64,000 bases of DNA from Lacrimispora sphenoides (GTDB lineage: Bacteria > Bacillota > Clostridia > Lachnospirales > Lachnospiraceae): contig NZ_FOIP01000001.1 in the NCBI RefSeq assembly GCF_900105215.1, forward strand, positions 1,133,501 to 1,197,500, read 5' to 3'. The position numbers and the translations under genes are program-made. Shown here in pieces: positions 18,222-25,665 of the stretch. Each line of letters opens with the position of its first letter. Position 1 is the first letter of the stretch. The notes under the pieces are model-generated. The model saw nothing but the letters and a program-made list of their open reading frames with translations. It ran no database searches and was not told the origin of the DNA.

Positions 18222-18249
18222 AGAGAGGCGACAACCAGATTTGAACTGG
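18222..18249. repeat. Prophage attL core
   Basis: 28 bp identical to 61225-61252, covering the T-arm and acceptor end of tRNA-Cys plus 5 flanking bases. The two copies bound the prophage. Confidence 0.9.
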
Positions 18250-18276
18250 AAAAATAAAATATCGCAAATAGCTGAT

Positions 18277-18317
18277 AATACCGGGATTCCTTGTAAACAC
18301 ATGGCATTCCCGGTATT
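18277..18317. terminator. Hairpin at the left prophage end
   Basis: 10-bp perfect arms AATACCGGGA and TCCCGGTATT, with a T-rich run on the plus strand and an A-rich one mirrored. It likely blocks transcription across the attL boundary. Confidence 0.55.
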
Positions 18318-18372
18318 TTATAATAATAATATTTATAGACTTTGGTAAAAAATGCTGCCCTATTGTACACCT

Positions 18373-18397
18373 ATGCAACACGAAAATGCAACACGAA
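18373..18397 (+). promoter_or_regulatory. Putative integrase arm-type site, left
   Basis: Two tandem copies of ATGCAACACGAA-type sequence. The same 25-bp block occurs at 61170-61194 with 23 matches, in the same orientation, so one lies on each side of the attP core in the circular phage. Confidence 0.55.
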
Positions 18398-18411
18398 TAA
18401 TAACTATGTAT

Positions 18412-18591
18412 TCACGGCACGTTACATAATGCATTTCGTTTTTTATCTGCTTTACGTATCATATCATCCGTCAAGCCAGGTATTGGTTCTCCCGCCCTCA
18501 TACATTCGCAAATTGTAGAATAATCTTTTTCTGGTAATTCAATAATATACCTGTAAAAATCACATATGACTTCATCGTTAGTCTTGCTCAC
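18412..18591 (-). CDS. Small SOS-controlled prophage protein of unknown function
   Basis: A 59-codon frame starts at GTG (18591) with AAAGGAGG about 11 nt upstream and encodes a soluble, charged protein (ICDFYRYIIELPEKD, AGEPIPGLTDDMIRKAD). I do not recognise the family. A consensus promoter with an embedded LexA box lies 90 nt upstream, and a 13-codon leader frame begins behind its own AAGGGGG. A role in induction or DNA repair during lytic growth is inferred from SOS control only. Confidence 0.6.
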   Translation of the reverse strand: MSKTNDEVICDFYRYIIELPEKDYSTICECMRAGEPIPGLTDDMIRKADKKRNALCNVP

Positions 18592-18678
18592 GTCCCATTA
18601 TGCCTCCTTTGTATGTCACTAATAAACCCCCTTATCCATATTATATTATTTTATCCACGGTAGTTAATTCCTCCTTTA
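18592..18678 (-). other. Leader of the SOS-controlled transcript
   Basis: Two ribosome-site-like sequences (AAAGGAGG just behind the promoter and AAGGGGG before GTG 18630 or so) precede very short frames of 5 and 13 codons, the second overlapping the ribosome site of the 59-aa gene. This could couple or delay translation. Confidence 0.4.
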
Positions 18679-18707
18679 ATTATACGAACGCACGTTCGGT
18701 TTGTCAA
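18679..18707 (-). promoter_or_regulatory. Consensus promoter with embedded LexA (SOS) box
   Basis: On the minus strand TTGACA (18702-18707) and TATAAT (18679-18684) are exactly 17 bp apart, and the spacer contains CGAACGTGCGTTCG (18685-18698). This fits the Gram-positive LexA box CGAACRNRYGTTYG at every position. LexA bound there would block the polymerase until DNA damage. Confidence 0.85.
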
Positions 18708-18944
18708 GGTTACTTATTGTTTTTATTACAGTTATTAATCACGTGATTTATAACTAAATTATAACTGGTAAAAAATATAAATCAACTCTAAAAATTCGCA
18801 GTTATTCCATACTTTTCCAGTAAATAGTCTGTTTTTGTTAAATATCACGGTGCTGCATTGCGTTGACATAAACATTCGTGCATTTCGCGTAAACATATAT
18901 TTTTATTTTCGTAAATTCTGCTATTTTGTTTTTTGTAAAAAGTT
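18708..18944. other. AT-rich interval downstream of the LytTR gene
   Basis: No coding frame is supported. The interval contains CGTTGACATAAACATTCGTG and similar AACAT-type half repeats near 18860-18900, which could be regulator sites but are too irregular to claim. Confidence 0.35.
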
Positions 18945-19700
18945 CTATCTTTTCGCGTTCGTTTGTATTGCCTTTTCCAGCTTTTTGATATTTATCAAAG
19001 ACACCGGAATCCTAACGCCATTTATCATAATGACTTCACGCTGCTTAGTATTAATTTCTTTTATGTAATTAATATTTATTATAAAGGATTTGTGACATTG
19101 GAAAAAAGTATTGCTTGCTTGGTTTATCAAATCTTTCAATGTAGTAGATGCACTCATAGTGCCGCTTCTTTTGTGTATATTTAGTTTCTTTTGTGTGCCT
19201 GCTACGACTTCTATGTAATATATCTCATTTACATCCACCGTGAATTTTGAGTAATTGCTGTAAATCGTCATGAAAATACGATCCTCGTCCCCGGGTTCAG
19301 CAACAGGCCATTGTGCATCAATTAAACATGTTTTTACCCTCTCAGTCATGTCTTTGATGTCGCCTTTTAATATATAATCTTTGACGCCAATTTTTCTTTT
19401 ATATGTTTCTAATGCAAAATTATACCCGGTAATCATTACAATTTGTGCATTTTGGTTGTGCTCCCTTATTTGCGCAGCCACCTCTATACCGTTAATTACC
19501 CCAGGCCCGAAATCGATATCCAAGAAGTATAGGGCTGGACTTATATTTCTACCCAATTTATCAAGTATTTCCATTGGGTCAGGAGTTGCACACACAACAC
19601 CCATGCCTTTAAGACCTTCCGCTTTTATTATTTCTAATACCATTTTCTTGAATAACTTAAGTTCTGTTTTATTGTCGTCACAAATGTAAATTGGTAACAT
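18945..19700 (-). CDS. LytTR-family response regulator (AgrA-like) encoded by the prophage
   Basis: The 251-aa protein has a receiver domain (IYICDDNKTE with the acidic pair, LYFLDIDF with the phospho-acceptor Asp, a Lys in KDYILKGD) and a C-terminal LytTR DNA-binding domain (IYYIEVVAG, FFQCHKSFIININYIKEI). The ATG at 19700 follows GGGGAGG with 6-nt spacing. Such regulators act downstream of peptide quorum sensors. Its neighbour at 19817 resembles part of an AgrC-type kinase, but no peptide or AgrB gene is seen nearby. Confidence 0.85.
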   Translation of the reverse strand: MLPIYICDDNKTELKLFKKMVLEIIKAEGLKGMGVVCATPDPMEILDKLGRNISPALYFLDIDFGPGVINGIEVAAQIREHNQNAQIVMITGYNFALETYKRKIGVKDYILKGDIKDMTERVKTCLIDAQWPVAEPGDEDRIFMTIYSNYSKFTVDVNEIYYIEVVAGTQKKLNIHKRSGTMSASTTLKDLINQASNTFFQCHKSFIININYIKEINTKQREVIMINGVRIPVSLINIKKLEKAIQTNAKR

Positions 19701-19816
19701 ATTATGCCTCCCCTCTGATGTGCTTTTACTATCATCTCGAAAATTGGTTTTTGCCAGTAACTTTTCGTGGCGTAACAAAAAGGAGCCTGTTCAAGCTCCC
19801 CTTTCTCTTTTTTTAT

Positions 19817-20233
19817 TTACTTAAGCATAATAATAAACCGTGTTATCACGGAATCTTCATATTCGATATTGCTAATGGTACGATATCCTTTCATGGTTTT
19901 AGCCAGTTTTTTGTTATATTTCTCTAAGCTAAAATGTTGATTATCGTTTGCCAGAAAATGATATTTTACTAAGCACCATAAATCTCCATTTTTATAAAAC
20001 ATACAGAAAAGCATCTTCTTTTCATCAGATCCTTTGATTGATTGAAAAGCATCTTCAAGGAGCCTATCCATAATTTTAAAAAATCCTTTAGGTTTAATAA
20101 TCAAGTTGTCTATTGGTTCTGTTAATTCAATTTCAATTTCTATACCGCAACTTTTAGCATAATTAAATTTTTCAGAAAGTAAACTGTTTAAGTCGGTATT
20201 AACAATGTAATCCAGTGTTCTGCATACAACCAT
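19817..20233 (-). CDS. Small GHKL-domain-like protein, AgrC-type kinase remnant or partner
   Basis: The 138 aa align in pattern with the ATP-binding domain of AgrC-type kinases: SEKFNYAKSCGIEIEIELTE, then MDRLLEDAFQSIKG in the place of the N-box (usually LLDNAIEA). The conserved Asn is replaced and no glycine boxes or membrane segments are seen, so kinase activity is unlikely. ATG at 20233 follows AAAGGGG. It lies 116 nt upstream of the LytTR gene in the same direction. It might bind and modulate the regulator. Confidence 0.6.
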   Translation of the reverse strand: MVVCRTLDYIVNTDLNSLLSEKFNYAKSCGIEIEIELTEPIDNLIIKPKGFFKIMDRLLEDAFQSIKGSDEKKMLFCMFYKNGDLWCLVKYHFLANDNQHFSLEKYNKKLAKTMKGYRTISNIEYEDSVITRFIIMLK

Positions 20234-20340
20234 AAAATATCCCCTTTGTGCTTTTGCTTTGATTATACATGCGTATTATTGTGGTAGAGCATCCAATTTT
20301 TGGCAGCTTACAAAGGGTTAGGAAATAATACCGGAAAATA

Positions 20341-20379
20341 AAAAAGGCGGATCCAGATTATTCCGGATACCCGCCGTTT
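20341..20379 (-). terminator. Rho-independent terminator
   Basis: A GC-rich stem (GGCGGGTATCC with GGATCCGCC on the minus strand) is followed by a run of six U. It lies 25 nt behind the stop of the 81-aa gene. Confidence 0.75.
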
Positions 20380-20404
20380 TAAATTAATGATTTGCAGAAA
20401 TACC

Positions 20405-20650
20405 TCAACTATCATATTCTCCTACAGAGTCGCTAAAAAACTTGTTCTTAACAGAATTAAACATATTGTAATACTCTCCGTCAACCTCTACCTTGACGTT
20501 TCCGTCTGTGTAATAGGTCGCACTGATTTTCCCGTTAACTCCTTGTTCAATTAAAGCATTTTTCAGTAAAGTATGCATTTTTTCTATTTTGGTTTCGTCA
20601 GTTTCGATTTTAAGATTTCTGTTGCAATAGTCCGTATAGTCAATTTTCAT
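20405..20650 (-). CDS. Small prophage protein of unknown function
   Basis: An 81-aa acidic, soluble protein with alternating strand-like segments (ISATYYTDGNVKVEVDGEYY). No family recognised. ATG at 20650 follows AAGGGGG at good spacing, and a terminator follows the stop, so it is a separate unit. It is transcribed divergently from the XRE-type gene at 20828. Confidence 0.65.
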   Translation of the reverse strand: MKIDYTDYCNRNLKIETDETKIEKMHTLLKNALIEQGVNGKISATYYTDGNVKVEVDGEYYNMFNSVKNKFFSDSVGEYDS

Positions 20651-20827
20651 ATTGGAATCCCCCTTATTTTGTCTTAACCTAAGGAGATTCTAGCACGCAA
20701 TAACGGAACAAGCAATTGACATTGTCACTAGATTACGGGATACTTTATTGTTCAATTTGTCACGCAATTACTATATGTAGATTGGAATTTGAAAACGTGA
20801 TATGATTCAGGGTAAGAGGTGACGAAT

Positions 20828-21040
20828 ATGTTAAAATATGATAAGGCATTAAAACTTCTGGAAGATGCAGGATATAATACGTACAAAATGAAAAAAACAA
20901 AGTTGCTATCTCAGAGTACATACCAAAAGCTCAAAGACGGTACAACAAATTTAGATGGAAAATCTATTGATCGTCTATGCAAAGAATTCAATTGTCAGCC
21001 TGGGGACCTCATGGAGTGGGTGCCAGATGAAAAAGAATAG
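20828..21040 (+). CDS. XRE-family HTH regulator (HTH_26-like)
   Basis: The 70-aa protein has the compact Cro/C1 fold of small phage regulators: LLEDAGYNTYKMKKTKLLSQSTYQKL for the first helices, then SIDRLCKEFNCQPGDLMEW. The ATG at 20828 follows AAGAGGTG at 6 nt; the GTG three codons earlier lies within that ribosome site. Its own terminator follows. It is one of few plus-strand genes on the left and may control the divergent small gene or the LytTR pair. Confidence 0.8.
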   Translation: MLKYDKALKLLEDAGYNTYKMKKTKLLSQSTYQKLKDGTTNLDGKSIDRLCKEFNCQPGDLMEWVPDEKE

Positions 21041-21077
21041 AGAACCGTGACCATAAAAGTCACGGCTCTTGTTTTTT
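21041..21077 (+). terminator. Rho-independent terminator of the XRE gene
   Basis: Arms AGAACCGTGAC and GTCACGGCTCT with a 7-nt loop are followed by TTGTTTTTT. It begins at the stop codon and ends against the convergent endolysin stop. Confidence 0.85.
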
Positions 21078-21856
21078 TATTCTGCCAGTCCGGGATACTG
21101 TAACGCTCCGTCCTGTCCCGGCGTGAGTATTACTGGATCGGTTGCCATCTTTCCGTCTTTATATAAGTAATACCACTTGCCACCAGAAGCTTGTAATCCC
21201 TTAACCATGGCTCCATCAGCACCCAGGTAATACCATTCACACTTGTACTGATACCACGTGTTTGTAATCATGATTCCGGCACCATTAAACCAGTACCATT
21301 TATCCTGATCCATTAGCCAATCATTACGGACCGGAAGGCCGGTATCTCCCAAGTAGAACCTCCACCCATTATCCTCCTGATGCCAGCCTGATTTCTTTAC
21401 TTTTGGTATCTCTGTCGAAGTCCATGTCTTTTTAAATACATCAGGGTTAGCATAAACCTTCTTAATTCCAGAAGTGGAGCTTCCCCAATCCGGAAGCTGG
21501 AAGTGAGGCTTATCAACTGGTGATTTCCAGTTTCCTCCCCATTCCAGGCCCAGGCTCACACCGATGGCCCCAACTCTTCCGAAAAAGTTACCTGCTTCAT
21601 TATAAGCGCCTTGTCCATCATTCCTGAAAATATCAAAGGCAGTTCCCCACTGGTGATAAGAACTGTATGTACTTCCTGGAGCATTGGTCACGATATTACC
21701 GGGTGTAGTTCTGCCCTGTGCGTATAATGCGTCCTGTTCTGCTACGGTGCGATATGTCTCGCCTATTTTGATTATTAATCCCTGGTTGCTGCATTCTTCT
21801 ACCAGCTTGGCAGCCAGCACCTGCAGACGAGGGTGGCATAATGTGATATCTCTCAT
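21077..21856 (-). CDS. Endolysin: M15 peptidase with cell-wall-binding repeats
   Basis: The 259-aa protein has an N-terminal M15 (VanY/L-Ala-D-Glu peptidase-like) zinc domain with SSYHQWGTAFD (His68, Asp75) and DKPHFQL (His118). The C-terminal 100 residues are aromatic repeats of about 20 aa (GWRFYLGDTG, KWYWFNGAG, EWYYLGADGAMV, KWYYLYKDGKM) typical of choline-binding-like CW modules. It cuts peptidoglycan at lysis after holin action. The ATG at 21856 is set by GGAGG 8 nt upstream. Confidence 0.92.
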   Translation of the reverse strand: MRDITLCHPRLQVLAAKLVEECSNQGLIIKIGETYRTVAEQDALYAQGRTTPGNIVTNAPGSTYSSYHQWGTAFDIFRNDGQGAYNEAGNFFGRVGAIGVSLGLEWGGNWKSPVDKPHFQLPDWGSSTSGIKKVYANPDVFKKTWTSTEIPKVKKSGWHQEDNGWRFYLGDTGLPVRNDWLMDQDKWYWFNGAGIMITNTWYQYKCEWYYLGADGAMVKGLQASGGKWYYLYKDGKMATDPVILTPGQDGALQYPGLAE

Positions 21857-21910
21857 ATTGCTTTCCTCCATTCAAAAAGGCCCGGGATTACCCAGGCCTA
21901 AAGTGATTCG

Positions 21911-22399
21911 CTATTGTTTCTGTGTTTCTGTGTTATCAATCTTATTTTTTAATACAGCTATGTATTTACTTAGCCATTCAGGCACAGGAGCGCCCATTCT
22001 ACCAGCGTTTTCTATGATAGACAGCAACTCATTAAGCAAGTACCAAACTGCCACCAGAAGCCCAAAAAACACGTTTGTAGGCACGTCGAAACCAACGGTT
22101 CCAGATACTGTGGCAATGATATAATCTACTACCATTGCTACGGCTATCACACATAAATAGCCGACCTTTTTAATGATGCCTTTTGCCCCCTTCTTTGAAC
22201 TCCACCCATAAGATGGATCCCCCGGGTGATCTATGGCCTCCGTCTTGCTTGCAAGCATACCCGATATATTATCAGCCACCATCATGAGAGTTAAAACGCA
22301 CAACACCGGGTATAAGATTCCCAGTTTATCGCTTAAAAAGGCTCCAATAGCTGCCGCGGCCCCCTGAACTGCAAATACATATTCTTTTTTCATTCTCAT
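21911..22399 (-). CDS. Phage holin, phi LC3/Cph1 (holin_4_1)-like
   Basis: The protein of about 162 aa has at least three hydrophobic segments: FAVQGAAAAIGAF, YPVLCVLTLMMVADNISGML and VGYLCVIAVAMVVDYIIATV, with another near LLVAVWYLLNELL. The short charged tail and the place directly before the endolysin fit a class I holin of the holin_4_1 family. Several in-frame starts lie close together (22408, 22399, 22393), a layout seen in dual-start holins. I give the middle one by ribosome-site spacing. Confidence 0.88.
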   Translation of the reverse strand: MRMKKEYVFAVQGAAAAIGAFLSDKLGILYPVLCVLTLMMVADNISGMLASKTEAIDHPGDPSYGWSSKKGAKGIIKKVGYLCVIAVAMVVDYIIATVSGTVGFDVPTNVFFGLLVAVWYLLNELLSIIENAGRMGAPVPEWLSKYIAVLKNKIDNTETQKQ

Positions 22400-22414
22400 A
22401 GTCCTCATTCTTCC

Positions 22415-22546
22415 TTAATTTTTAGATGCAAGAATCTCCTGTTTCTGTACTTCTGTAATCCAGCTCTTGATTACTGCATTTGCAAGCATAGCAATTGTAA
22501 GCGGGCCTTTGCCACCATCAAATAATCTCATTAATGTCTCAAACAT
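22415..22546 (-). CDS. XkdX-like small tail-lysis junction protein
   Basis: A 43-codon gene with ATG at 22546 behind GGAGGGATAAAT. The sequence (MFETLMRLFDGGKG, KSWITEVQKQEIL) has the size, position and W-I-T-x-x-Q-x-x-E pattern of the XkdX-type proteins found between tail and holin genes in Firmicute phages. The role is not known. Confidence 0.65.
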   Translation of the reverse strand: MFETLMRLFDGGKGPLTIAMLANAVIKSWITEVQKQEILASKN

Positions 22547-22548
22547 AT

Positions 22549-22992
22549 TTATCCCTCCAGACTTGATAAAACTAATGTATCAACAGTTGCTTTTAAGGAT
22601 TCAATTTCCGCTGTCTGTGCTGCCACCGTTTCACGTAGGCCCGGTGTTTTAAATGTGGCAATCATTACATCAGCCTTGATATCCCTGTTTTCGTAAATGG
22701 GTTCTTTTGTCTTTTCATCTGTTCCCGTCTGCACTTTCTCCGTCCTAATGACCTGGTCAGACTGCTTCGTAAGTATTCCGGAATAAACCAAATCTGACCG
22801 CTTCCAGTCAGTCTCACTGGATAATCCGATCTGTGATATGCTGCCTCCGGATTTTAGGATCGTTTCGATTTCATCAAAAGTCAATCTCCCTTTCTGAAAT
22901 TTGATGGTCCCTCCGTTCTCTCCAAGATTCACACCTGCAGCGACCAGATCAAAGACCTGATCGCCAAATTTGATTTTTTCGATATTATTCAT
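22549..22992 (-). CDS. Phage tail-associated protein with C-terminal coiled coil
   Basis: The 147-aa protein begins MNNIEKIKFGDQVFDLVAAGV, a pattern common in small distal tail or lysis-region phage proteins, and ends with a short predicted coiled coil (ETVAAQTAEIESLKATVDTL). The ATG at 22992 follows AAAGGAA; an upstream in-frame start at 23037 has no ribosome site. It lies between the tail fibre gene and the lysis cassette. The function is unknown. Confidence 0.7.
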   Translation of the reverse strand: MNNIEKIKFGDQVFDLVAAGVNLGENGGTIKFQKGRLTFDEIETILKSGGSISQIGLSSETDWKRSDLVYSGILTKQSDQVIRTEKVQTGTDEKTKEPIYENRDIKADVMIATFKTPGLRETVAAQTAEIESLKATVDTLVLSSLEG

Positions 22993-23047
22993 ATGATTCC
23001 TTTCTGCCTGTTCTAAGGCAATAAAAATAGCCCCCATAAAGGGACTA

Positions 23048-23351
23048 GTTTACAAGTTTATTTAGTTCGTTAAATAGCAATTTTGGTAATAAACTAAATA
23101 ACACTGGTGGAACATTGACAGGTAATCTCGTAGTGCAAAAAGATGTTCCAATCTATGAAATGATGGTAAACAGCACTACAAAAGGAAGAGTTATTAAAAA
23201 CGCAAGTGCAAGTATAGATTATGGAACCGAATTGATTGATATTGCCGGAAATGTTCAAACCATCCTAACAGTAACTAATGGCAGGTTACGGCTTACGAAG
23301 CGGGTTGATGGAGTTATAACGGGGTCGGTTGATATAGCAAATATACCTTAA
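23048..23351 (+). pseudogene. Silent inverted C-terminal module of a tail fibre
   Basis: An open frame without a start codon encodes NSNFGNKLNNTGG, LTGNLVVQKD and a beta-rich end, the style of phage tail-fibre distal repeats. It runs on the plus strand against the tail operon and its stop is only 4 nt from the stop of the minus-strand fibre gene. The 13-bp TAAATAGCAATTT (23071-23083) recurs as inverted repeat inside that gene (23624-23636) in the same codon phase. Inversion of the segment would attach this module to the fibre N-terminus. Confidence 0.7.
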
Positions 23352-23355
23352 ACGA

Positions 23356-23835
23356 TCATTTTTCAACCCAAGCTTTCCACCCATTTTCATCTTTTATACG
23401 GACGAAAAGTTTTGGAGTTGTTGTTAAAGATGTAAACCTTTGGATAGCATATGTATTACCGTCAATATACATCGTCTCCATGATACCATTAACTGCTGCT
23501 ACTGGTGTATTTAAACACTTATCTGAAGCTCTATATATGGTCATAATATTTGCAATATATGGGACATCGTTCAAATCACCGGAATATCCCCCTTTGTTTG
23601 ATGATTTGGATGTTAGGTCAGTTAAATTGCTATTTACAGCATATAAGGCCGCCATGCTGGCTATCTTATTTGGATCATTTACGATCTGGCTTACCACAGC
23701 GTTTGCAATGGCATTGATAGCGTTACTATTTGCTGTTATGCCGGCATCTACAGCGTTCAATGTTTCTGCTGATAAATCCGGCGTTGAATTATCAGTCCAC
23801 CCTTGCCCCGCGTATGGGGTTATTGTTAAAGCCAT
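23356..23835 (-). CDS. Tail fibre/knob protein, expressed form
   Basis: The 159-aa protein has an N-terminal helical region (VDAGITANSNAINAIANAV) and a C-terminal pyocin-knob-like end (YAIQRFTSLTTTPKLFVRI then GWKAWVEK). The ATG at 23835 follows AGGAGG. It is probably the adsorption tip and may exchange its C-terminal 90 or so residues with the inverted module at 23048-23351. Confidence 0.75.
   Translation of the reverse strand: MALTITPYAGQGWTDNSTPDLSAETLNAVDAGITANSNAINAIANAVVSQIVNDPNKIASMAALYAVNSNLTDLTSKSSNKGGYSGDLNDVPYIANIMTIYRASDKCLNTPVAAVNGIMETMYIDGNTYAIQRFTSLTTTPKLFVRIKDENGWKAWVEK
23624..23636. repeat. Inverted repeat partner of 23071-23083 in the tail fibre region
   Basis: AAATTGCTATTTA here is the exact complement of TAAATAGCAATTT at 23071-23083. 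Both copies encode Asn-Ser-Asn in the same phase, one in the active fibre gene and one in the silent module. Confidence 0.65.
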
Positions 23836-23852
23836 ATATCATTCCTCCTATA

Positions 23853-24797
23853 TTATTTATTTAATTTTATGTATCGTATCATCATAAACCGACCTTGTGA
23901 ATTAGATTGTGCAACTCCTATACCGACATAGATATAATGGTATGATGCAGCATTGATTAGAGAAAATGTTTGTGTTCCAAACACGTCACCTGTTGCCGGA
24001 AGTACAAATTTTTCATATGCACCTACATTAGGTGATATAGTCCAGCTATTATCATTTGTAATTTGATCTACTTCTTTTTCCCCAAAAACCAACCATGTGT
24101 AACTATTGGCAGAATGGGATGGTAATTTATAGCATATAGTGACGCTTTTTACTCCTGCCATTTCTATTGGAACTTTAAATGTAATTGCAGGATAGTTTCG
24201 CGCACTACCGCTGGTTGCCGCGGTACTGTCGGACCGAAACCATATATATTCTCCTCCAGTTTCCGTATCATCTTTGCTCCAATTAACATATGTTAATTGA
24301 TAGTCTCCTACCGGTGTGTTCCTGTTTGCGATCATTCTGCCTGTTTGGCCTGGTGCGAAAAGCCCATACCAATATGGTTGCAAAGGGTCACCATTTACAA
24401 AACCACTCCATGTGCCCTCTATCGTGCCGATAAACACGCCAGCTTTAATGTTTTCAGGCAAAAGGTTTTCAACCCCATTTACCACTACATCAGAATTAAA
24501 AAACTTATCCTTTATGCCGGCTGCTGAACCACCTTCTTGTGGGTTAATTATTATGTCTCCAGTAATAATCTGTGTGTCTTGATATACTTCTCCTTGATCA
24601 TGATATCCAGCGGGTATTGTGTAAGTAGCATTTATTGGTAATTTATATTTAATACTACCATTATTTTTTACTGCACCGTCCTGTACTTCTTCACTCCCAA
24701 CACCATAAAACTTTTGGTTTTCTACAACGTCAGATGGAAGTGCTGTTAAATCAGATAGATCAGCATTTCCACCACGCATTATAAATCCTTCACCCAT
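23853..24797 (-). CDS. Distal tail/receptor-binding-like protein
   Basis: The 314-aa protein begins with a segment shared in style with its upstream neighbour (LTALPSDVVENQKFYG compared with LTAIPQRVRKYKLFIG) and contains TIPAGYHDQGEVYQD, a phrase typical of phage tail-tip proteins. The C-terminal half is beta-rich with many aromatic residues, like a carbohydrate-binding jelly roll. The start overlaps the preceding stop (TAATG). It probably binds the host envelope. Confidence 0.7.
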   Translation of the reverse strand: MGEGFIMRGGNADLSDLTALPSDVVENQKFYGVGSEEVQDGAVKNNGSIKYKLPINATYTIPAGYHDQGEVYQDTQIITGDIIINPQEGGSAAGIKDKFFNSDVVVNGVENLLPENIKAGVFIGTIEGTWSGFVNGDPLQPYWYGLFAPGQTGRMIANRNTPVGDYQLTYVNWSKDDTETGGEYIWFRSDSTAATSGSARNYPAITFKVPIEMAGVKSVTICYKLPSHSANSYTWLVFGEKEVDQITNDNSWTISPNVGAYEKFVLPATGDVFGTQTFSLINAASYHYIYVGIGVAQSNSQGRFMMIRYIKLNK

Positions 24798-25207
24798 TAA
24801 TGATACCCCTCGTATGTACCAGTAACCCCTAAGATAGTTACTCCTTTTTTTATGTATTGTGGTAACAGGTTTATTATAGGATTTGCTACCACGTCACCAG
24901 TCATGTATTTACCACCTACTTTTACTATCTGCTTATCTGCAGTTGGGTAAACCGTAACACCTTCCATAGTAGGCACACTTTGTCCCACTGTTCCGGTTCC
25001 ACTATGGATACCAGGCTTTATAGGCAGCGTACCTCCTATTGAAAGAATTCTTGTTTCTGACGCTATTTCATCAGCTTCACCCGCTTGCATTTCGCCACTG
25101 GATCCTATGAAAAGTTTATATTTTCTTACCCTTTGCGGTATGGCTGTTAATTCTGCTTCATCTATAGCACTACCATGTTTTAATATAATTCCATCCAACT
25201 TTATCAC
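24797..25207 (-). CDS. Tail-tip protein, short paralogue of its neighbour
   Basis: The 136 aa include LTAIPQRVRKYKLFIG, IKPGIHSGTGTVGQSV and NLLPQYIKKGVTILGVTGTYEG. These match in order the N-terminal third of the 314-aa neighbour (LTALPSDV, IPAGYHDQGEV, LLPENIKAGVFIGTIEGTW). The shared domain suggests duplication. Start and stop overlap with both neighbours, so it is part of one translated unit. Confidence 0.7.
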   Translation of the reverse strand: MIKLDGIILKHGSAIDEAELTAIPQRVRKYKLFIGSSGEMQAGEADEIASETRILSIGGTLPIKPGIHSGTGTVGQSVPTMEGVTVYPTADKQIVKVGGKYMTGDVVANPIINLLPQYIKKGVTILGVTGTYEGYH

Positions 25208-25665
25208 CCTTTAATCATTAAATAGAAGTCAACAGCCGGCTTACGGTTATAGCAGTAAAGCGTGGCTGTTCCCTGCCCGAACACAATTCTATCCAAGCAT
25301 CCAAAAGCTTTGGTTTGGTTTTTTACCATTTGTGCGGTCGATGAACCGTCTAAATACAATCCCACAATTGGAGCATCATCGATCTTTGAACCAGTGACTA
25401 ATATGGTTTGTGAATAAGGGACTGAGTTTCCCCACCCTGCAACCGGTACGTAGAGAGTTTTTACAGTGTTGATTTTATCTATCGCTGCAGCGTGCCTATT
25501 AACCTCTTTATTGCTCATGTTAATATCATCCGCCGAATATATATCTCCAATTTCTGCATAAGCCGTAACATCGTTAAGACTAATTGATCCATCAGTGTTA
25601 TCGATCTTCTGATATCTGCGCATACCAGTAAACTTATCATTCTTATAGTTGGTTTTTAGTTCCAT
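25204..25665 (-). CDS. Phage tail-region protein of unknown function
   Basis: A 153-aa beta-rich protein with AYAEIGDIYSADDINMSNKE, a segment often seen in tail-fibre or baseplate accessory proteins. It overlaps the next gene by 4 nt and lies 0 nt from the previous stop. The family is not securely recognised. Confidence 0.65.
   Translation of the reverse strand: MELKTNYKNDKFTGMRRYQKIDNTDGSISLNDVTAYAEIGDIYSADDINMSNKEVNRHAAAIDKINTVKTLYVPVAGWGNSVPYSQTILVTGSKIDDAPIVGLYLDGSSTAQMVKNQTKAFGCLDRIVFGQGTATLYCYNRKPAVDFYLMIKG

Noticed and set aside
23480..23887. Plus-strand 135-codon frame
   Set aside because: It is antisense to the tail fibre gene, without start signals, and crosses several gene borders.
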